The translations under genes were made by a program, and so were the position numbers. This document shows, in pieces, positions 1 through 10,228 of a stretch of DNA of 64,000 bases; positions within the stretch are counted from its first letter, which is position 1, and each line of letters begins with the position of its first letter. The notes under the pieces were generated by a model. The model ran no database searches and was not told where the DNA came from. It saw only the letters and a list, made by a program, of their open reading frames with translations. The DNA comes from Gari tellinella (lineage: Eukaryota; Mollusca; Bivalvia; Cardiida; Psammobiidae): contig OV277862.1 in assembly GCA_922989275.2 (NCBI GenBank), positions 46,463,786 through 46,527,785 of the forward strand, read 5' to 3'.

Positions 1-3000
1 TGGCATAATAATGAGCGCTCATATTTACTAAGGTTCATTTTCACATAGTATTCACACCCAAATATACTTTTGAAACGTCTGTATGTTCTAAGTTTTTGTA
101 CTTTTTCAACATCGTGAGACCAGATATTACTGTAGTAGTTACAGATCAGCATATTTGCCTGAGAAATACTGATAACGGTTTTGCTATCAAACGACTCTAT
201 AAGACCTAGTTCTGACATCACGTGTTTTATGTCTTTTGACCAGTTATTTTTACACTTGGAATAATCCATTTCAAACACTTGCTTTGTAATGCGAGAGTCT
301 TCCATTAGTATTAGTCTATTCCAGAGCCTCAACATTGAAGTCCAACGTCTGTAAACACTGGGAATCCATCCCATATCACCATTCATAGCTAAAATAGGCG
401 TGAAACGGTGTACTCCTAAAAAGTAACGCATTGCTCTATGCTGAACGTTATCAATAGATTGGTACTTTTTGAAACCCCATACGGCTGAACAATAGTCAAG
501 AATTGGTGTTACACAGGAGTGGTATAGTTTATCGTAAGATTGAAATCCCAAGTCTCTCAATGAGTGTATTTTGCTGATGATGCTGCCGAGTGCACGACCC
601 GCTCCTTTACCTAACGCTTCACAATGGGACGAAAAGTCGTTAAATTCTTGAAAGATCACTCCAAGGTATTTGTATTTATCCACTGTTTCAAGTACGTTGT
701 CACCGACCTTAAACTGATGATTGCTGCGTTCTGTTTTACCCTTTCTGAAATGCATGCATTTTGATTTGTTCGTGTTTATTAAGATTCGCCATCGCTTGCA
801 CCAGTTATGAACCACATCCAACATTGACTGAAGATCATTTTCATTTTGTGCTAATAAACAGATGTCGTCTGCATATGCCAACATTGACAACTTCCGGTTT
901 CCTATGTCAAATCCTAGGTCAAGGTCGTTGACCTCACTAATAAGGTCATTCGCGAACACGGAATAGAGTGTCGGCGACAAAGTACAGCCCTGTTTCACCC
1001 CCGTCGAGCACATGAACCAGTCCGTAAGCTTGTTGTTTATGCGAATACAAGACACTGAACTTGCGTATATGTTTTTAATTGAACTGTAAAATTTACCGTC
1101 TATTTTATTTAACAATAATTTATACAGTAGCATATCTCTGTCTATATAATCAAAACAGCGTCTAAGATCGATGTATGCTGTGAAAACCGATTTGTTGTTC
1201 TTAATAATACTGTTGAGCGTGAATACGTGATCTTCACATGAACGACCCTTTCTGAAACCGTTTTGCTCGTCTGCTAAGATGTCATTATCTTCAAGATATG
1301 TCATTAAGCGTCTATTTAACACAGAAGAATACAGTTTACTAATGCAGGACAGAAGGCTGATACCCCTATAGTTCATTGGAATGCGTTTGTCCGAGCAAGG
1401 ATCTTTCAGTAACGGACATATAATTGCCTTTCTCCACACAGATGGTATTATGCTACAGTCAAAAACGTATTGGAACAATGATTGTAACGCAACTATAACT
1501 GTCGGACTTTTCAATACGTCGTACGGTATTCCATCGTACCCCATTGCTGATCCGTTTCTTGATTTTTGAACAGCGTTTGTCACTTCCTCGATTGATATAT
1601 TGAAATTCAGCTCTGGGTTTGGATCAAACAAAGGATCCTCCATGTCATATTCTAGCAACATTTTATGGATTTTTGCCCGGTCATAGTGTGTTTCGTCAAA
1701 GTCTGATTCTTCTTCGCAGTTGTACAAGTTGTAAAAATCTCGTTTCCATTTTTCAAATACTGCGCTTTCATCTGTGCATGTGTTCCCATGATCGTTAATA
1801 ATTTCAACCGGAATACTTCGGTCTTTTCGCGGACCCATACTTTTTATCTTATTCCAGAATTCGTTCGGATTTGATGTGTTCATTTCTTCCAGTTCCAAGG
1901 CTTGCAGTCTACGGTATGCACGTTCATGCTGATGTAAAAGTCTATCAAAAGAATTTCGTGCGTCAATATAGTTTCTATGTAAGCGTAATCGCTCGCGTCT
2001 GTTATCACGACACTTAAGGTATTCCTTTTCTTTATCACGCATAGTGTTCCAATTAATCTGCAATTCACCGTTCCAGTATGGCTTCTTATGCTTAAAGCGT
2101 TTGTTTGTTCTTTGAGACGATCCACACAAAGGAATATTGTTTTTCATTTCTGTCAAAATGAATTCACAGAGGCTGTCATATACATTATCCATTGACTCTT
2201 GAGTTTCCCGCGCGCTTTGGATTTCTGAAATAATATCTGCGATTGCGAGTCTACATATTTCGCTAGTCATAAAGTCCTGTGGTATGCGTTTAAAGTTGTA
2301 ACGTCTATTCTCCACTGTATTATCGCTTGATTGCGTGCACACACTGCAATTTAGTTCTATCTCCATGCGAAGAACGGAGTGATCAGGAAGTCTTGATCTT
2401 TCGCCTAATAACCCGTGCAGCGAATGGCTGTCGACAATAGACTGTACCGCTACCACTTCGAAGCTCTTGCACGATTTGTACACATCATGCGGAACACAAA
2501 TATAGTCGACCACAGATTTCCCTTTACTGGATACAGATGTATAATTGTCTTTTTCAGCATTGAATCTACCATTTAAAATGCAGAATTTACTTTCAATTAA
2601 AAATTCAAGAAATTCATGGCCGTGCTGATTAACACTTTTGTCAATGACATTACGTTCTGGAATGGAATCACAGTCGTAAACAATGTCGGATAACGCACCA
2701 ATCCTTGAGTTAAAGTCGCCTGCTAGAAACATTAAGTCGCATTCACAGTGCATGTAGATTTGGGCTAACAGATGCGCGTAAAAAGTCTGAGAGTCGCGAC
2801 CGCGTGTTGAGTTTTCGGGTGGAAGGTAACATGCGAAAACAATGAAATTTCTGTCTGTTTCTTTGTGAATAAATTTTACAGCTAATATCCCGTCAAATGA
2901 TCTGTCGACAATTGATATGTTAAAGGTGTCACATATTCTTGATTTTACAAGTAGCCCGACTCCACCGGAGGCCTTTGGAGCATCGCGATGTATGTCCCTT

Positions 3001-3191
3001 CTGTTAAATCCAAACCATGAATAACCATGTAAATCTATACCATTGTTGCCCGGCAAATGACTTTCAGAAATAGATATGATATCAGCGTCTATTGCGCGTA
3101 TGAGATTTTCCCGTAAACTATGATTGTCTTTAGTCCATCCGCACACATTTGCTTGCGCGATTGTTATAGTTTCACTGGGTCGGGGCTTATC
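1..3191 (-). CDS. LINE ORF2: APE endonuclease and reverse transcriptase, partial at C-terminus
   Basis: I translated the minus strand codon by codon from 3191 to 3 and found 1,063 open codons. The product would nick target DNA and reverse-transcribe the element's RNA. An AP-endonuclease-like domain covers roughly residues 10-275, with ANVCGW near the start, SESHLPG, GGVGLLVK, AGDFNSR (GDFN at residue 158, positions 2720-2709) and LPDHSV (DH at 270-271). The reverse transcriptase follows: motif A AYIDLRRCFD (D at 675), GVKQGCTLSP, and catalytic YADDI (Y at 773, positions 875-864). After it come KYKYLGVIF and RAMRYFLGV, typical of the LINE post-RT region. The frame starts directly after the ORF1 TAG, and its first methionine is residue 147, inside the endonuclease domain, so no normal start is available. 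It continues past the window edge. Confidence 0.95.
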
Positions 3192-3194
3192 CTA
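3192..3194 (-). other. In-frame TAG separating ORF1 and ORF2
   Basis: The ORF1 stop is a TAG in the context CAT TAG GAT AAG. The ORF2 frame is the same frame and opens at the very next codon. No AUG lies between them or within the first 146 ORF2 codons. This geometry fits stop-codon readthrough or AUG-independent reinitiation. The mechanism is inferred; the frame relation is read directly. Confidence 0.85.
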
Positions 3195-4199
3195 ATGAGT
3201 TTGGGCACCGTTGCCCTGATCCGTGCGTTCCCGGATACGACCGCTGGCGTCAACCCGGAAGTTGTGTCCCTGTGGTAACTGACGTAGCAATGTTCTTGCG
3301 TTTGATTCTATCAGTCTTTCAGCGCGAGATTTGCTGCTCTTAAGGTAGACATGCTTATAGTCATCTGTGTCTTTAAGGTTGCCCTTGCTCATTAACACAC
3401 GTATCTTTTCTTGCACATTCTGGAAGCTTATTTTCACTAAGCCTGGCTTTCCCTCGAAGATTGATCTGAACCGCTTTGCCCCAGTGACTAACACGTTTGT
3501 TGATACATCATCTCCCAGCGCTCGCACGATCCCCTCTGCTTTTTCGATTAGATTTTCTCCTTCTTGAAATGGGACGCCAGTTGCTACGATACACAAATCT
3601 GTGTCATCAAGGTTTGCTCGACGGTTGCCATGGTAACCGCTGTTTACAGAAGCATTTGCGGAACTGCCTTCTGCTGCTGGAGTTTGACTAGGTGAATTCT
3701 CTACTCTATCTAGCCTTGTATTCAACGTTTGAAGAGCTGTCAGCAAATTGTCAATTCTACCACTTTCTTTGCTGATATCAAGGCTTATTTCGTCCCGCAG
3801 ATTCCGGAGCTTTCCGTCTATGGTAGCCAAGAATTCGTTTCTCATTTTGTCGAGTTTTGAGTCAAATGCCTTGCGCATGCTATCCTGGCTGGTTTTTATC
3901 TCAGTAACTGTCGATAACACTAAAGACATTTGATCACGTAAGTCTTTTAAGTCGTTGGATGATCCTGTAGCCATGACTGTCTGTTGTTTAGAACTAGATG
4001 GGAACTCTTGGTGTTGGTCAAGTAAAGCTGCGTCGGTTTCGGCCTCGGATCGGGCCTCATACAAAACACTGTTTGCCTCAGATATTGCTTCACTTATGCT
4101 AGAGTTCAGTTTGTTATCGTGTCTACATTGTTTACTAGTTAAGTTTTCTGAGTCTGAGTCACTGCTTTTTCTGCGGTCCAACTTTTTCCTTTTTGGCAT
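3192..4199 (-). CDS. LINE ORF1: coiled-coil, RRM-like nucleic-acid-binding protein
   Basis: This 335-codon ORF should encode the RNA-binding chaperone that packages the LINE transcript. Residues 1-20 are basic then serine/aspartate-rich (start MPKRKKLDRRK). Residues about 83-168 have heptad-like hydrophobics with many charged residues, as in a trimerising coiled coil (LKDLRDQMSLVL to TRLDRVEN). Residues about 201-275 look like an RRM: DLCIVATGVP as the RNP2-like strand and GLVKISF (253-259) as the RNP1-like strand. Residues 281-325 (YKHVYLKSSKSRAERL, HNFRVDASGRIRER) resemble the C-terminal domain of L1-type ORF1 proteins. There are no CCHC knuckles. The chosen ATG is the first in the frame and precedes the basic start. 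Confidence 0.85.
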   Translation of the reverse strand: MPKRKKLDRRKSSDSDSENLTSKQCRHDNKLNSSISEAISEANSVLYEARSEAETDAALLDQHQEFPSSSKQQTVMATGSSNDLKDLRDQMSLVLSTVTEIKTSQDSMRKAFDSKLDKMRNEFLATIDGKLRNLRDEISLDISKESGRIDNLLTALQTLNTRLDRVENSPSQTPAAEGSSANASVNSGYHGNRRANLDDTDLCIVATGVPFQEGENLIEKAEGIVRALGDDVSTNVLVTGAKRFRSIFEGKPGLVKISFQNVQEKIRVLMSKGNLKDTDDYKHVYLKSSKSRAERLIESNARTLLRQLPQGHNFRVDASGRIRERTDQGNGAQTH

Positions 4200-5510
4200 T
4201 GAATACGTATGGTATCACTGTACAGTTTCATGCGATGTTAACTATAGTCTGACTGTATATCACTGGTATTTCCACATTCACGATACCGTTATGGCCAGTG
4301 CGTAATCAATCATGCGTGACGAACCGGGTACAATATGAGGTCTGAACACTTCTCAAACTGTCCATGAGATGACCTTGACCCCTGAATAAATATCTTCCGA
4401 ACAAAGGAATATTACTGATCTAGTGCAAATACAACTTGTCACACACAGTTTATAAAGTTTAGCAATATGACGGTTAGATAGAACACTTATCTTTCATTTG
4501 ATCCAAAATAGTCCATTTTTATACACAATATACATCCAAAATTATCAATTTTACGCACTGCCAAAAATAAACACAACTATCACACCGGAACCGGAAATAC
4601 ACATTCTGTATATTACATGTATTAATGATAATACGGTTATTTTTGTGTGGGACGGTTTTCTTGTTTTTTGTATTAAAGTAGCTGGTCTTATTCTGCTACC
4701 ATACTTTACTTTATATATTTATTTGATAGCTGTTTTACTCCTCCTTACATATTGAACACGTATCCCTTTTCACATGTCAAGCCTTTTAAAGAATAATCTC
4801 GTGTGCCATGCTTTACTTTAGTTACACGTCGCTTTCGACGTGTGATTTTCTATATAAACGACTGTCTTCCCTACTTTCGGGGAAGTTCAGCTATACCCTT
4901 TCTGGGGAGCGAAACGATTTACAGTCTCACAGTCAATCTATACCCTCTCTGGGCAGCACCGAATTGCAATAACTTTAAGGTAATTCATATTTTCATAGCT
5001 TAAATCTGTTTAGATCTGTTTAGGTTATTTTCAACATTCATTGTATCTTCATTTATTAGGATAAGTTAGGTTAATTCGACACAATATCTGAAATAGTTTG
5101 TCATTCATTGAAATAAAATATTATATATTAAGAGTTCCGATTTTGTATTTATTACGAGCCTGGAAGACGAGAAGGGTTATTTTCAGATCTCGGCCAGACA
5201 GTTAAATAACCATTCACGTATTCACGTAAGCCCAAGAATCGGGCTACTACAGTATGCATGCAAGCTGCAATTGATAAGAGAATAACGTACAGTATTATTT
5301 ACTATACTACGTTGTTTTAACATTTTCATCCTTATTAGAAACCTATAGATCCCTTAAATCCTGATTAGAAATACCAGTAAGAAATGAAAATGTCTGATCT
5401 TCAAAGTATGAAGACGCACTGTTAACCAAGACGTGGTAAAAACTGAATAGGTTCGCCGTACACCCACCTTTTATGGAATTACTACATAGCTGTCTCCTGT
5501 TGTCACACTT
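4200..5510. other. Non-coding stretch, possibly LINE 1 5' UTR in part
   Basis: No recognisable gene. The part next to 4199 may be the 5' UTR of LINE 1, but I see no boundary or target duplication. A small perfect hairpin (ACACGTCG/CGACGTGT) sits at 4824-4843. The rest is AT-rich with nothing I can name. Confidence 0.3.
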
Positions 5511-5519
5511 CTTCCTGTC

Positions 5520-7110
5520 TTGTTGAAGTTTATGTTTGTCATCTCTAAACGCCATGTCACTATGTCGAAGCGCTGTGTGAATATGTCTAAGGATGATCTT
5601 ATTATGAACGACGAATATTGTATTATGTTAAAAGAAGGGTCACCTTGTTAAAAAACAATGTGAACTTGTCGATATGATATGTTATAAAATTATATGCATG
5701 TGTTGTTATGTCGATGTGTGGTGTTGACATGTACAAACAGCGTCTTGTTATTATTGATGTCTTGTTGTTATATTAAAAAGTGAAAGTGAAGTTATCGTGT
5801 CTTGCGCACGTTTGTCAAAACGGTGCGTCGACTTGTCTACACTGCTTCTAATTATGTTGAAATATTATGAGATTATTTCGAAAATGTGCGTTATTTTTTC
5901 TACATGTACGTATGGTGTAATTAATGTATTTATTTAAGGAATAATTCGAATATTTATTGTATTCATGGAGGTATGAAAAAAAACCTGGTCACACTGTATG
6001 AAACCGCGAAGCGGTTTCATACAAAAGTGTGACCAGGTTTCTTTTTCATACCTCCATGAATACAATAAATATTCCGAATTATTCGTTATAATTTGATATC
6101 ACTTCTGAATTTAAGAAAGTAGTTAAATAGAGAATCCGACGCGAATGTTCATTTTAACGCTTTTAAAACGGACGTTGTAGTCCCTCCGCCATATATATTT
6201 TCCGCCAAAACGCGGTGTTGTTATGTAGTAACGTCGACGTCAATGGCGTCATTTGGCATCCTGCTTCATGCAGCGCTTGTGAAGAGCAGTTGGACTAAGG
6301 GAAAGTAGTCCTGACAAGGCGTGGCCTGAATTTTATTTTTTTCATGGAGTTATGAAACAAAAATTACAACCAATCACAGCTAACCAAATGTAATGAAAAC
6401 AAACAATATTAAATTATATGTCTATGGACTATGATTACATGTTACAAAGTAGTTTCATCTTGTCAAGATGTAGTGTGCTCTTGTCTAAAAGATATGTTAT
6501 AATGTTAAATGCACGAATTGTTTTGTTAATAATTAGTGTTGACTTGTCTTAATTATATCTTATCATGGTCAATACCTATGCTATTATGTTACAAAGCAGT
6601 CTTACCTTGTCAAAGAGCGATGTGAACTTGTCTATAAGCTGTGTTATCATGTTCAATCCACGTGTTGTTATGCTAATTTAGAGCGTTGACTTGTCCGAAC
6701 TCTGCCTTATCATGTTCATCAGTTATTTTATCATATCAACAATTGTCAACATAATAAGACATGATTTAGACAATTCAACGCTGCATATTGACATAACAAC
6801 ACGTAAAATTGAACATGATAATATATCATATAGACAAGTTTACAATACACCTTGACAAGATGAAACTGCTTTGTAACATAATGACATACTAGTAGATGTT
6901 GAACATGATAAGACACAGTTTGGACAAGTCATCACTGCATATTGACATAACAATAGGCTTATTTGATATGATAACATATGTTATAGACAATTCGCATTGC
7001 TCTTTAACAATATGACACTACTTTTTAACATAAAAGCATATATGTTTAACATGCTGTAAACAATATCACATAGCGCTTTGAAATAATAGCATGGTCTTTT
7101 GAGATGACAA
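5520..7110. repeat. Degenerate ~120-bp repeats in inverted arrangement
   Basis: Phrases such as ATGTTACAAAG, CTTGTC and TGTTGTTATG recur in order at 5520-5870 and 6420-6735. Their reverse complements (GACAAG, CTTTGTAACAT, CATAACAACA) recur at 6736-7110. The fold point is near 6735. Units are diverged and have no coding frame. It could be an old foldback transposon or satellite-derived DNA. Confidence 0.6.
5940..6083. repeat. 144-bp near-perfect palindrome
   Basis: The two arms match almost throughout, from AATAATTCG at the left edge to CGAATTATT at the right edge. The tip is GAAACCGCGAAGCGGTTTC near 6010. It lies within the left arm of the larger degenerate repeat, so it is probably a small foldback or MITE insertion. 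Confidence 0.75.
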
Positions 7111-7366
7111 GTCCCTATTTGATCAAAACAAGAAGAAATGTGACAACAGGTGACAGCTACGGTGTTCCATCTTCGTTCCGGGTGGAGGGAGGGGTGTGTG
7201 AGTAACATTTGATCCCTTCCACGGCAATACTCTTCTCTAAGGTGTTCCTATCGTTCTACGGCGTTGCTTTTTCAACCAGGGCGGCCGATGAGGTTCTGAG
7301 CTAGGACTCGATGAGGTGGTAGAGGTGTCAGAGTTTAATTTGAACAGACGCCGTTGGCATACGACC

Positions 7367-7601
7367 GTAACCCATTCCCCCATAAATACGCCTTTTTACG
7401 CCTTTAATTTATTCTTCCATTGAAGAAAAAAGTTCAAATTTATAAAATGATGAAAATGCATCATAAGAAATATTTTCCATATTCTGTCAGACCGTAGCTT
7501 AAAGTAGGCTGAAGGTAAGGCGCATTCTGCTTTACTTTCAACCTGCTTTAAGTGGTCACCTATTTTCAAATCAAGAAACAGGCTATGGGGCAATGGGTTA
7601 A
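7367..7601. mobile_element. Family C MITE (TTAA-type)
   Basis: Ends are GTAACCCATTCCCC and CAATGGGTTAA. The centre is the family C palindrome (CTTAAAGTAGGCTGAAGG ... CAACCTGCTTTAAG), here shortened on the left arm so the tip is asymmetric. TTAA at the ends and CCC-starting termini suggest a piggyBac-type transposase acted on the family; that is inferred. Confidence 0.75.
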
Positions 7602-7711
7602 ACGTCATTTTGGCCTCCGTTTCGTCGCTTGGCCATCTCAGCAAGCCCCTACGCCGTCCATTGTGATTCTGCTGCTCCCTAGATCGTCGTAAGAATGCAG
7701 TAAGGACACCT

Positions 7712-7954
7712 GGGGCCCGTTTCATAAAACCTCGTACGTCAAAAACGATCGTAAGTCAAAACTTTCAGATACATTTAATTTCTGATTTCTCAATCTAATC
7801 CTGTCTTGTGACATATTTTTGGAATCGTCTTTTCAAGACGATTCCAAAGAGATGTCACAAGACAGGATTAAATATAGAAATAATTAATCATTAACACTTT
7901 TATAATCTGACTTACGCCAACATTTGTCGTACGAAGTTTTATGAAACGGGCCCC
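7712..7954. mobile_element. Family K MITE, copy 1
   Basis: Long terminal inverted repeats begin GGGGCCCGTTTCATAAAAC and pair with GTTTTATGAAACGGGCCCC. The centre is a hairpin around GGAATCGTCTTTTCAAGACG. The same core is found in the copy at 27691-27933. No coding capacity; target duplication not resolved. Confidence 0.85.
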
Positions 7955-8084
7955 AGTCCGGTGTGACGGGGAATAAGCCGTCACGTGAGGTTTGTTGCGG
8001 GTTTCACTAAAGATGCTAAATTAAGTATTTTAACTCTGAGGTATACGTTTCAGTTCCATTCAGGTTATTTCTATTATAAGGCAT

Positions 8085-8334
8085 TACAGTGGAGAATCTG
8101 TTATTCTTTCCCAATAAACGCGTTTACACTAAAACTATTATTGTCACTGCAAACAGTTTGGAGCCAGATCAGACGCCGGGTAACCCGGCGTCTGATCAGG
8201 CTCCAAACGGTTTGCCAAAGAGAAAAAGATGAATTATCAGAATTGTCAAAAAGTTGTACTTTTCTACGTTTTAGTGTTTTGCGTTTGCGTACGTTTGCGT
8301 TTAAACGGGAAAGAATAACAGATTCTCCACTGTA
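8085..8334 (-). mobile_element. Family A MITE (reference description)
   Basis: Family A elements are 243-250 bp, start TACAGTGGAGAA and end TTCTCCACTGTA, with TA at both edges as for Tc1/mariner-type targets. One side carries CCCGTTTAAACGCAAACG, the other CCCAATAAACGCGTTTACG. The centre is a ~68-bp hairpin: CAAACAGTTTGGAGCC, GATCAGACGCCGGGT and their complements. I call + the orientation with the CCCGTTTAAACG side on the left. This copy is full length and minus. No protein is encoded; open frames across it are a by-product of the palindrome. Confidence 0.95.
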
Positions 8335-8419
8335 TTAGCATCCTACATTGCAGCATCTGTTTTGAACGATTATCGTCTGCTTTCTTTTCAAATTGGAAAA
8401 AACAACAAGTTATAACGGC

Positions 8420-8986
8420 TTAAAACCATTTCACCCTCCGTGACGCCTTAAAGCGCGTTTACAAACAGTTTGAGCCCTGATCAGACGCCACGTAACGCCA
8501 CACTCTTACCGATATTTATTAAGTCATACAACCATAAATCCAACTTTGGAATGTGTCTTGCAGACAACAATACTAAAGCAGTGAAGGGATGAAAAAAGTA
8601 ACATACCAAGTTAAAGTCTACGTTCAGTCCGAATGACCGCTCAGCCGACTGTACATTTACTCCCCTGCTCATTGAGCCATCTTGCCTACAATATTGGGTA
8701 ATCCTAACATATTGAGCAGTCAAATGCAGCCGCAGTACCGACTCAGACCCTTCGCAGGAACCCATTTTAACCCCTGGGTGGAGAGGAGCAATTCGCGGTT
8801 CATGTCTTGATCAAGAACATTCCTGTACATCATCGGGGATTCAGAAAAAATCCCCTAGTCAGACCGCTGGTCCGGCGGGGGATCGAACTCACGACCCCTG
8901 GTAAAGTAGTCCAATGTGTTACCACTGGACTATAATTGCCGTCGGTAAAACAAACCACCCGAATAATTTGATCATGAAAGGGTAAA
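8420..8986. mobile_element. Family B MITE split by a SINE
   Basis: The left part (8420 to about 8605) has TTAAAACCATTTCACC, the half hairpin CAAACAGTTTGAGCCCTGATCAGACGCC, and the B-specific CAACTTTGGAA ... GCAGACAACAATA block. The right terminus TTTGATCATGAAAGGGTAAA is at 8966-8986. A tRNA-type SINE and other sequence lie between them. The right arm of the hairpin is missing. Confidence 0.65.
8790..8945 (-). mobile_element. tRNA-derived SINE
   Basis: On the minus strand a polymerase III A-box-like TAGTCCAGTGGTAAC (8919-8933) is followed about 30 bp later by a B-box-like GAGTTCGATCC (8880-8890), the spacing of a tRNA-type promoter. A GC-rich tail follows (GGACCAGCGGTCTGACTAGG). The structure is too diverged to be a functional tRNA gene. 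The 3' end is uncertain. Confidence 0.6.
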
Positions 8987-8989
8987 GAA

Positions 8990-9345
8990 ATATTGATCAG
9001 TTTGGACCCTTATCAGACGCTGTGGCATGAGGCATCATACATGTACCAGGAATGCAAACTGTTTGTAAGAAACCTTTGAACACAAGGTAGGGCAGTGAAG
9101 GGGTTTATTGTATACAGTATACATGTACTTCCATCATTATATTTTAACTACCTGTCTCATCATTTTTGTTCCATCTTTAAGGCGTCTAGACATCTTATAA
9201 TAAACTACTTTTCTTTCTACTTAAATATGTATTCAACCCTAAATATTCTAAAGAAGACTTGACTGCAATTTGCAAACGGTTTATATATCTAGCAGACGCC
9301 GAGTAACTCGGCGCCTGGTCGGAATTAAAACTGTCTTTCATCTGT
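8990..9345. repeat. Family B hairpin remnants
   Basis: A half hairpin (CAGTTTGGACCCTTATCAGACGC) is at about 8998 and a more complete, diverged one (CAGACGCCGAGTAACTCGGC) at 9263-9345. The sequence between is unassigned and AT-rich. Confidence 0.5.
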
Positions 9346-9361
9346 GTCGTTTGTCTGGAAA

Positions 9362-9611
9362 TACAGTGGAGACTCTGTTATTCTTTCCCAATAAACGCGT
9401 TTACGCTAAAACTATTATTTGCAGTGCAAACAGTTTGGAGCCAGATCAGACGTCGGGTAACCCGACGTCTGATCAGGCTCCAAACTGTTTGCCACCAAGA
9501 TAAACAAGAATTATCAGAATTGTCCAGAAGTTGTTCTTTTCTACGTTTTAGTGCTTTGCGTTTGCGTACGTTTGCGTTTAAACGGGAAAGAATAACAGAT
9601 TTGCCACTGTA
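9362..9611 (-). mobile_element. Family A MITE, full length
   Basis: Full-length 250-bp copy, minus orientation. The hairpin tip reads ACGTCGGGTAACCCGACGT, a compensated change that keeps pairing. It directly abuts the family D copy to its right. Confidence 0.93.
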
Positions 9612-9614
9612 TAT

Positions 9615-10228
9615 TACAGTGCGTTCTGCCTACAACGCCGTCCCAACGAATCCCACCTTACAACAACGCTTGTCGTTGTTCCCTTAACTCCTTCCTCCCT
9701 GAAACTTTAAATGGACAATTCCAGTTTCCATTTAAGTCTAGTCCATTTCTGACTTTTAAGGGTTGTTTTTGTCAATGTTTGGCATTATGACAAACAGTGA
9801 AGACCCTGTTCAGAGGGCTCCTATGAGCCCTCTGATCTGGGTCTTCACTGTTTGCATAGGACAAGTGTACTATTCACATGTACACGTTTTGCAAAGGACG
9901 CCAATACGCGGGACTAGGGTTCAAAGGGTTAAACGAGAAACTTATTTATAACCCTTTCATTGCTGCAAAAACGTTTGCCTAAAAGTGTCGTCTGTTTTTC
10001 TCCTCAAAGATTCAAATAATTGGACATTTTGACAGAAGAAATATGATGACAAGTGACAAACAGTTTGAATCCAGATCAGATGTCGCGTTACGCGGCGTCT
10101 GATCTGGATTCAAACTGTTTGCAAATATAAGTCAAGTATTAGTTTTTCCTCCATATAACAACTATCCCCGAACAACGTACACACTCTTCATATGCCATTG
10201 GGTGTTGTTGAGGAGAGGGAGTATTGTA
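9615..10228. mobile_element. Family D MITE hosting a family E insertion
   Basis: The left end TACAGTGCGTTCTGCCTACAACGCC and right end GTTGTTGAGGAGAGGGAGTATTGTA are the diverged D termini (typical TACAGTGCTCCCTCTCTACAAC). The centre carries a CAAACAGTTTGAATCCAGATCAGA hairpin at 10067-10125. After removal of 9688-9932 the host reads straight through at TTAA and aligns with D copies at 23294 and 32460. Confidence 0.75.
9684..9932. mobile_element. Family E MITE nested in D
   Basis: A 249-bp segment bounded by TTAA on both sides (9684-9687 and 9929-9932). It contains AAATGGACAATTCCAG, a hairpin with CAAACAGTGAAGACCC and inner CAGAGGGCTC, and ACAAGTGTACTATTCACATG. The interrupted family D host proves the boundaries and the TTAA target duplication. 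Confidence 0.85.

Larger units (their letters stand above)
1..4199 (-). mobile_element. Near-intact non-LTR retrotransposon (LINE 1), 3' part beyond window
   Basis: A two-ORF LINE on the minus strand: ORF1 (3192-4199) then ORF2 (3191 to beyond position 1). Neither frame contains a disabling stop or frameshift, unlike every other coding element in the window, so this is a young insertion and may be competent for movement. The 3' UTR and tail lie left of the window, and the 5' UTR limit to the right of 4199 is not visible. The ORF1 layout (coiled coil, RRM-like, C-terminal domain) with an APE-type endonuclease resembles the L1/Tx1-type organisation, but I cannot assign a clade without a tree. 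Confidence 0.9.

Noticed and set aside
3367..4305. Plus-strand ORFs opposite LINE ORF1
   Set aside because: They are antisense shadows of the real minus-strand ORF1.
8880..8933. A functional tRNA gene at the A-box/B-box pair
   Set aside because: No acceptor stem or proper cloverleaf is visible; it fits a tRNA-derived SINE.
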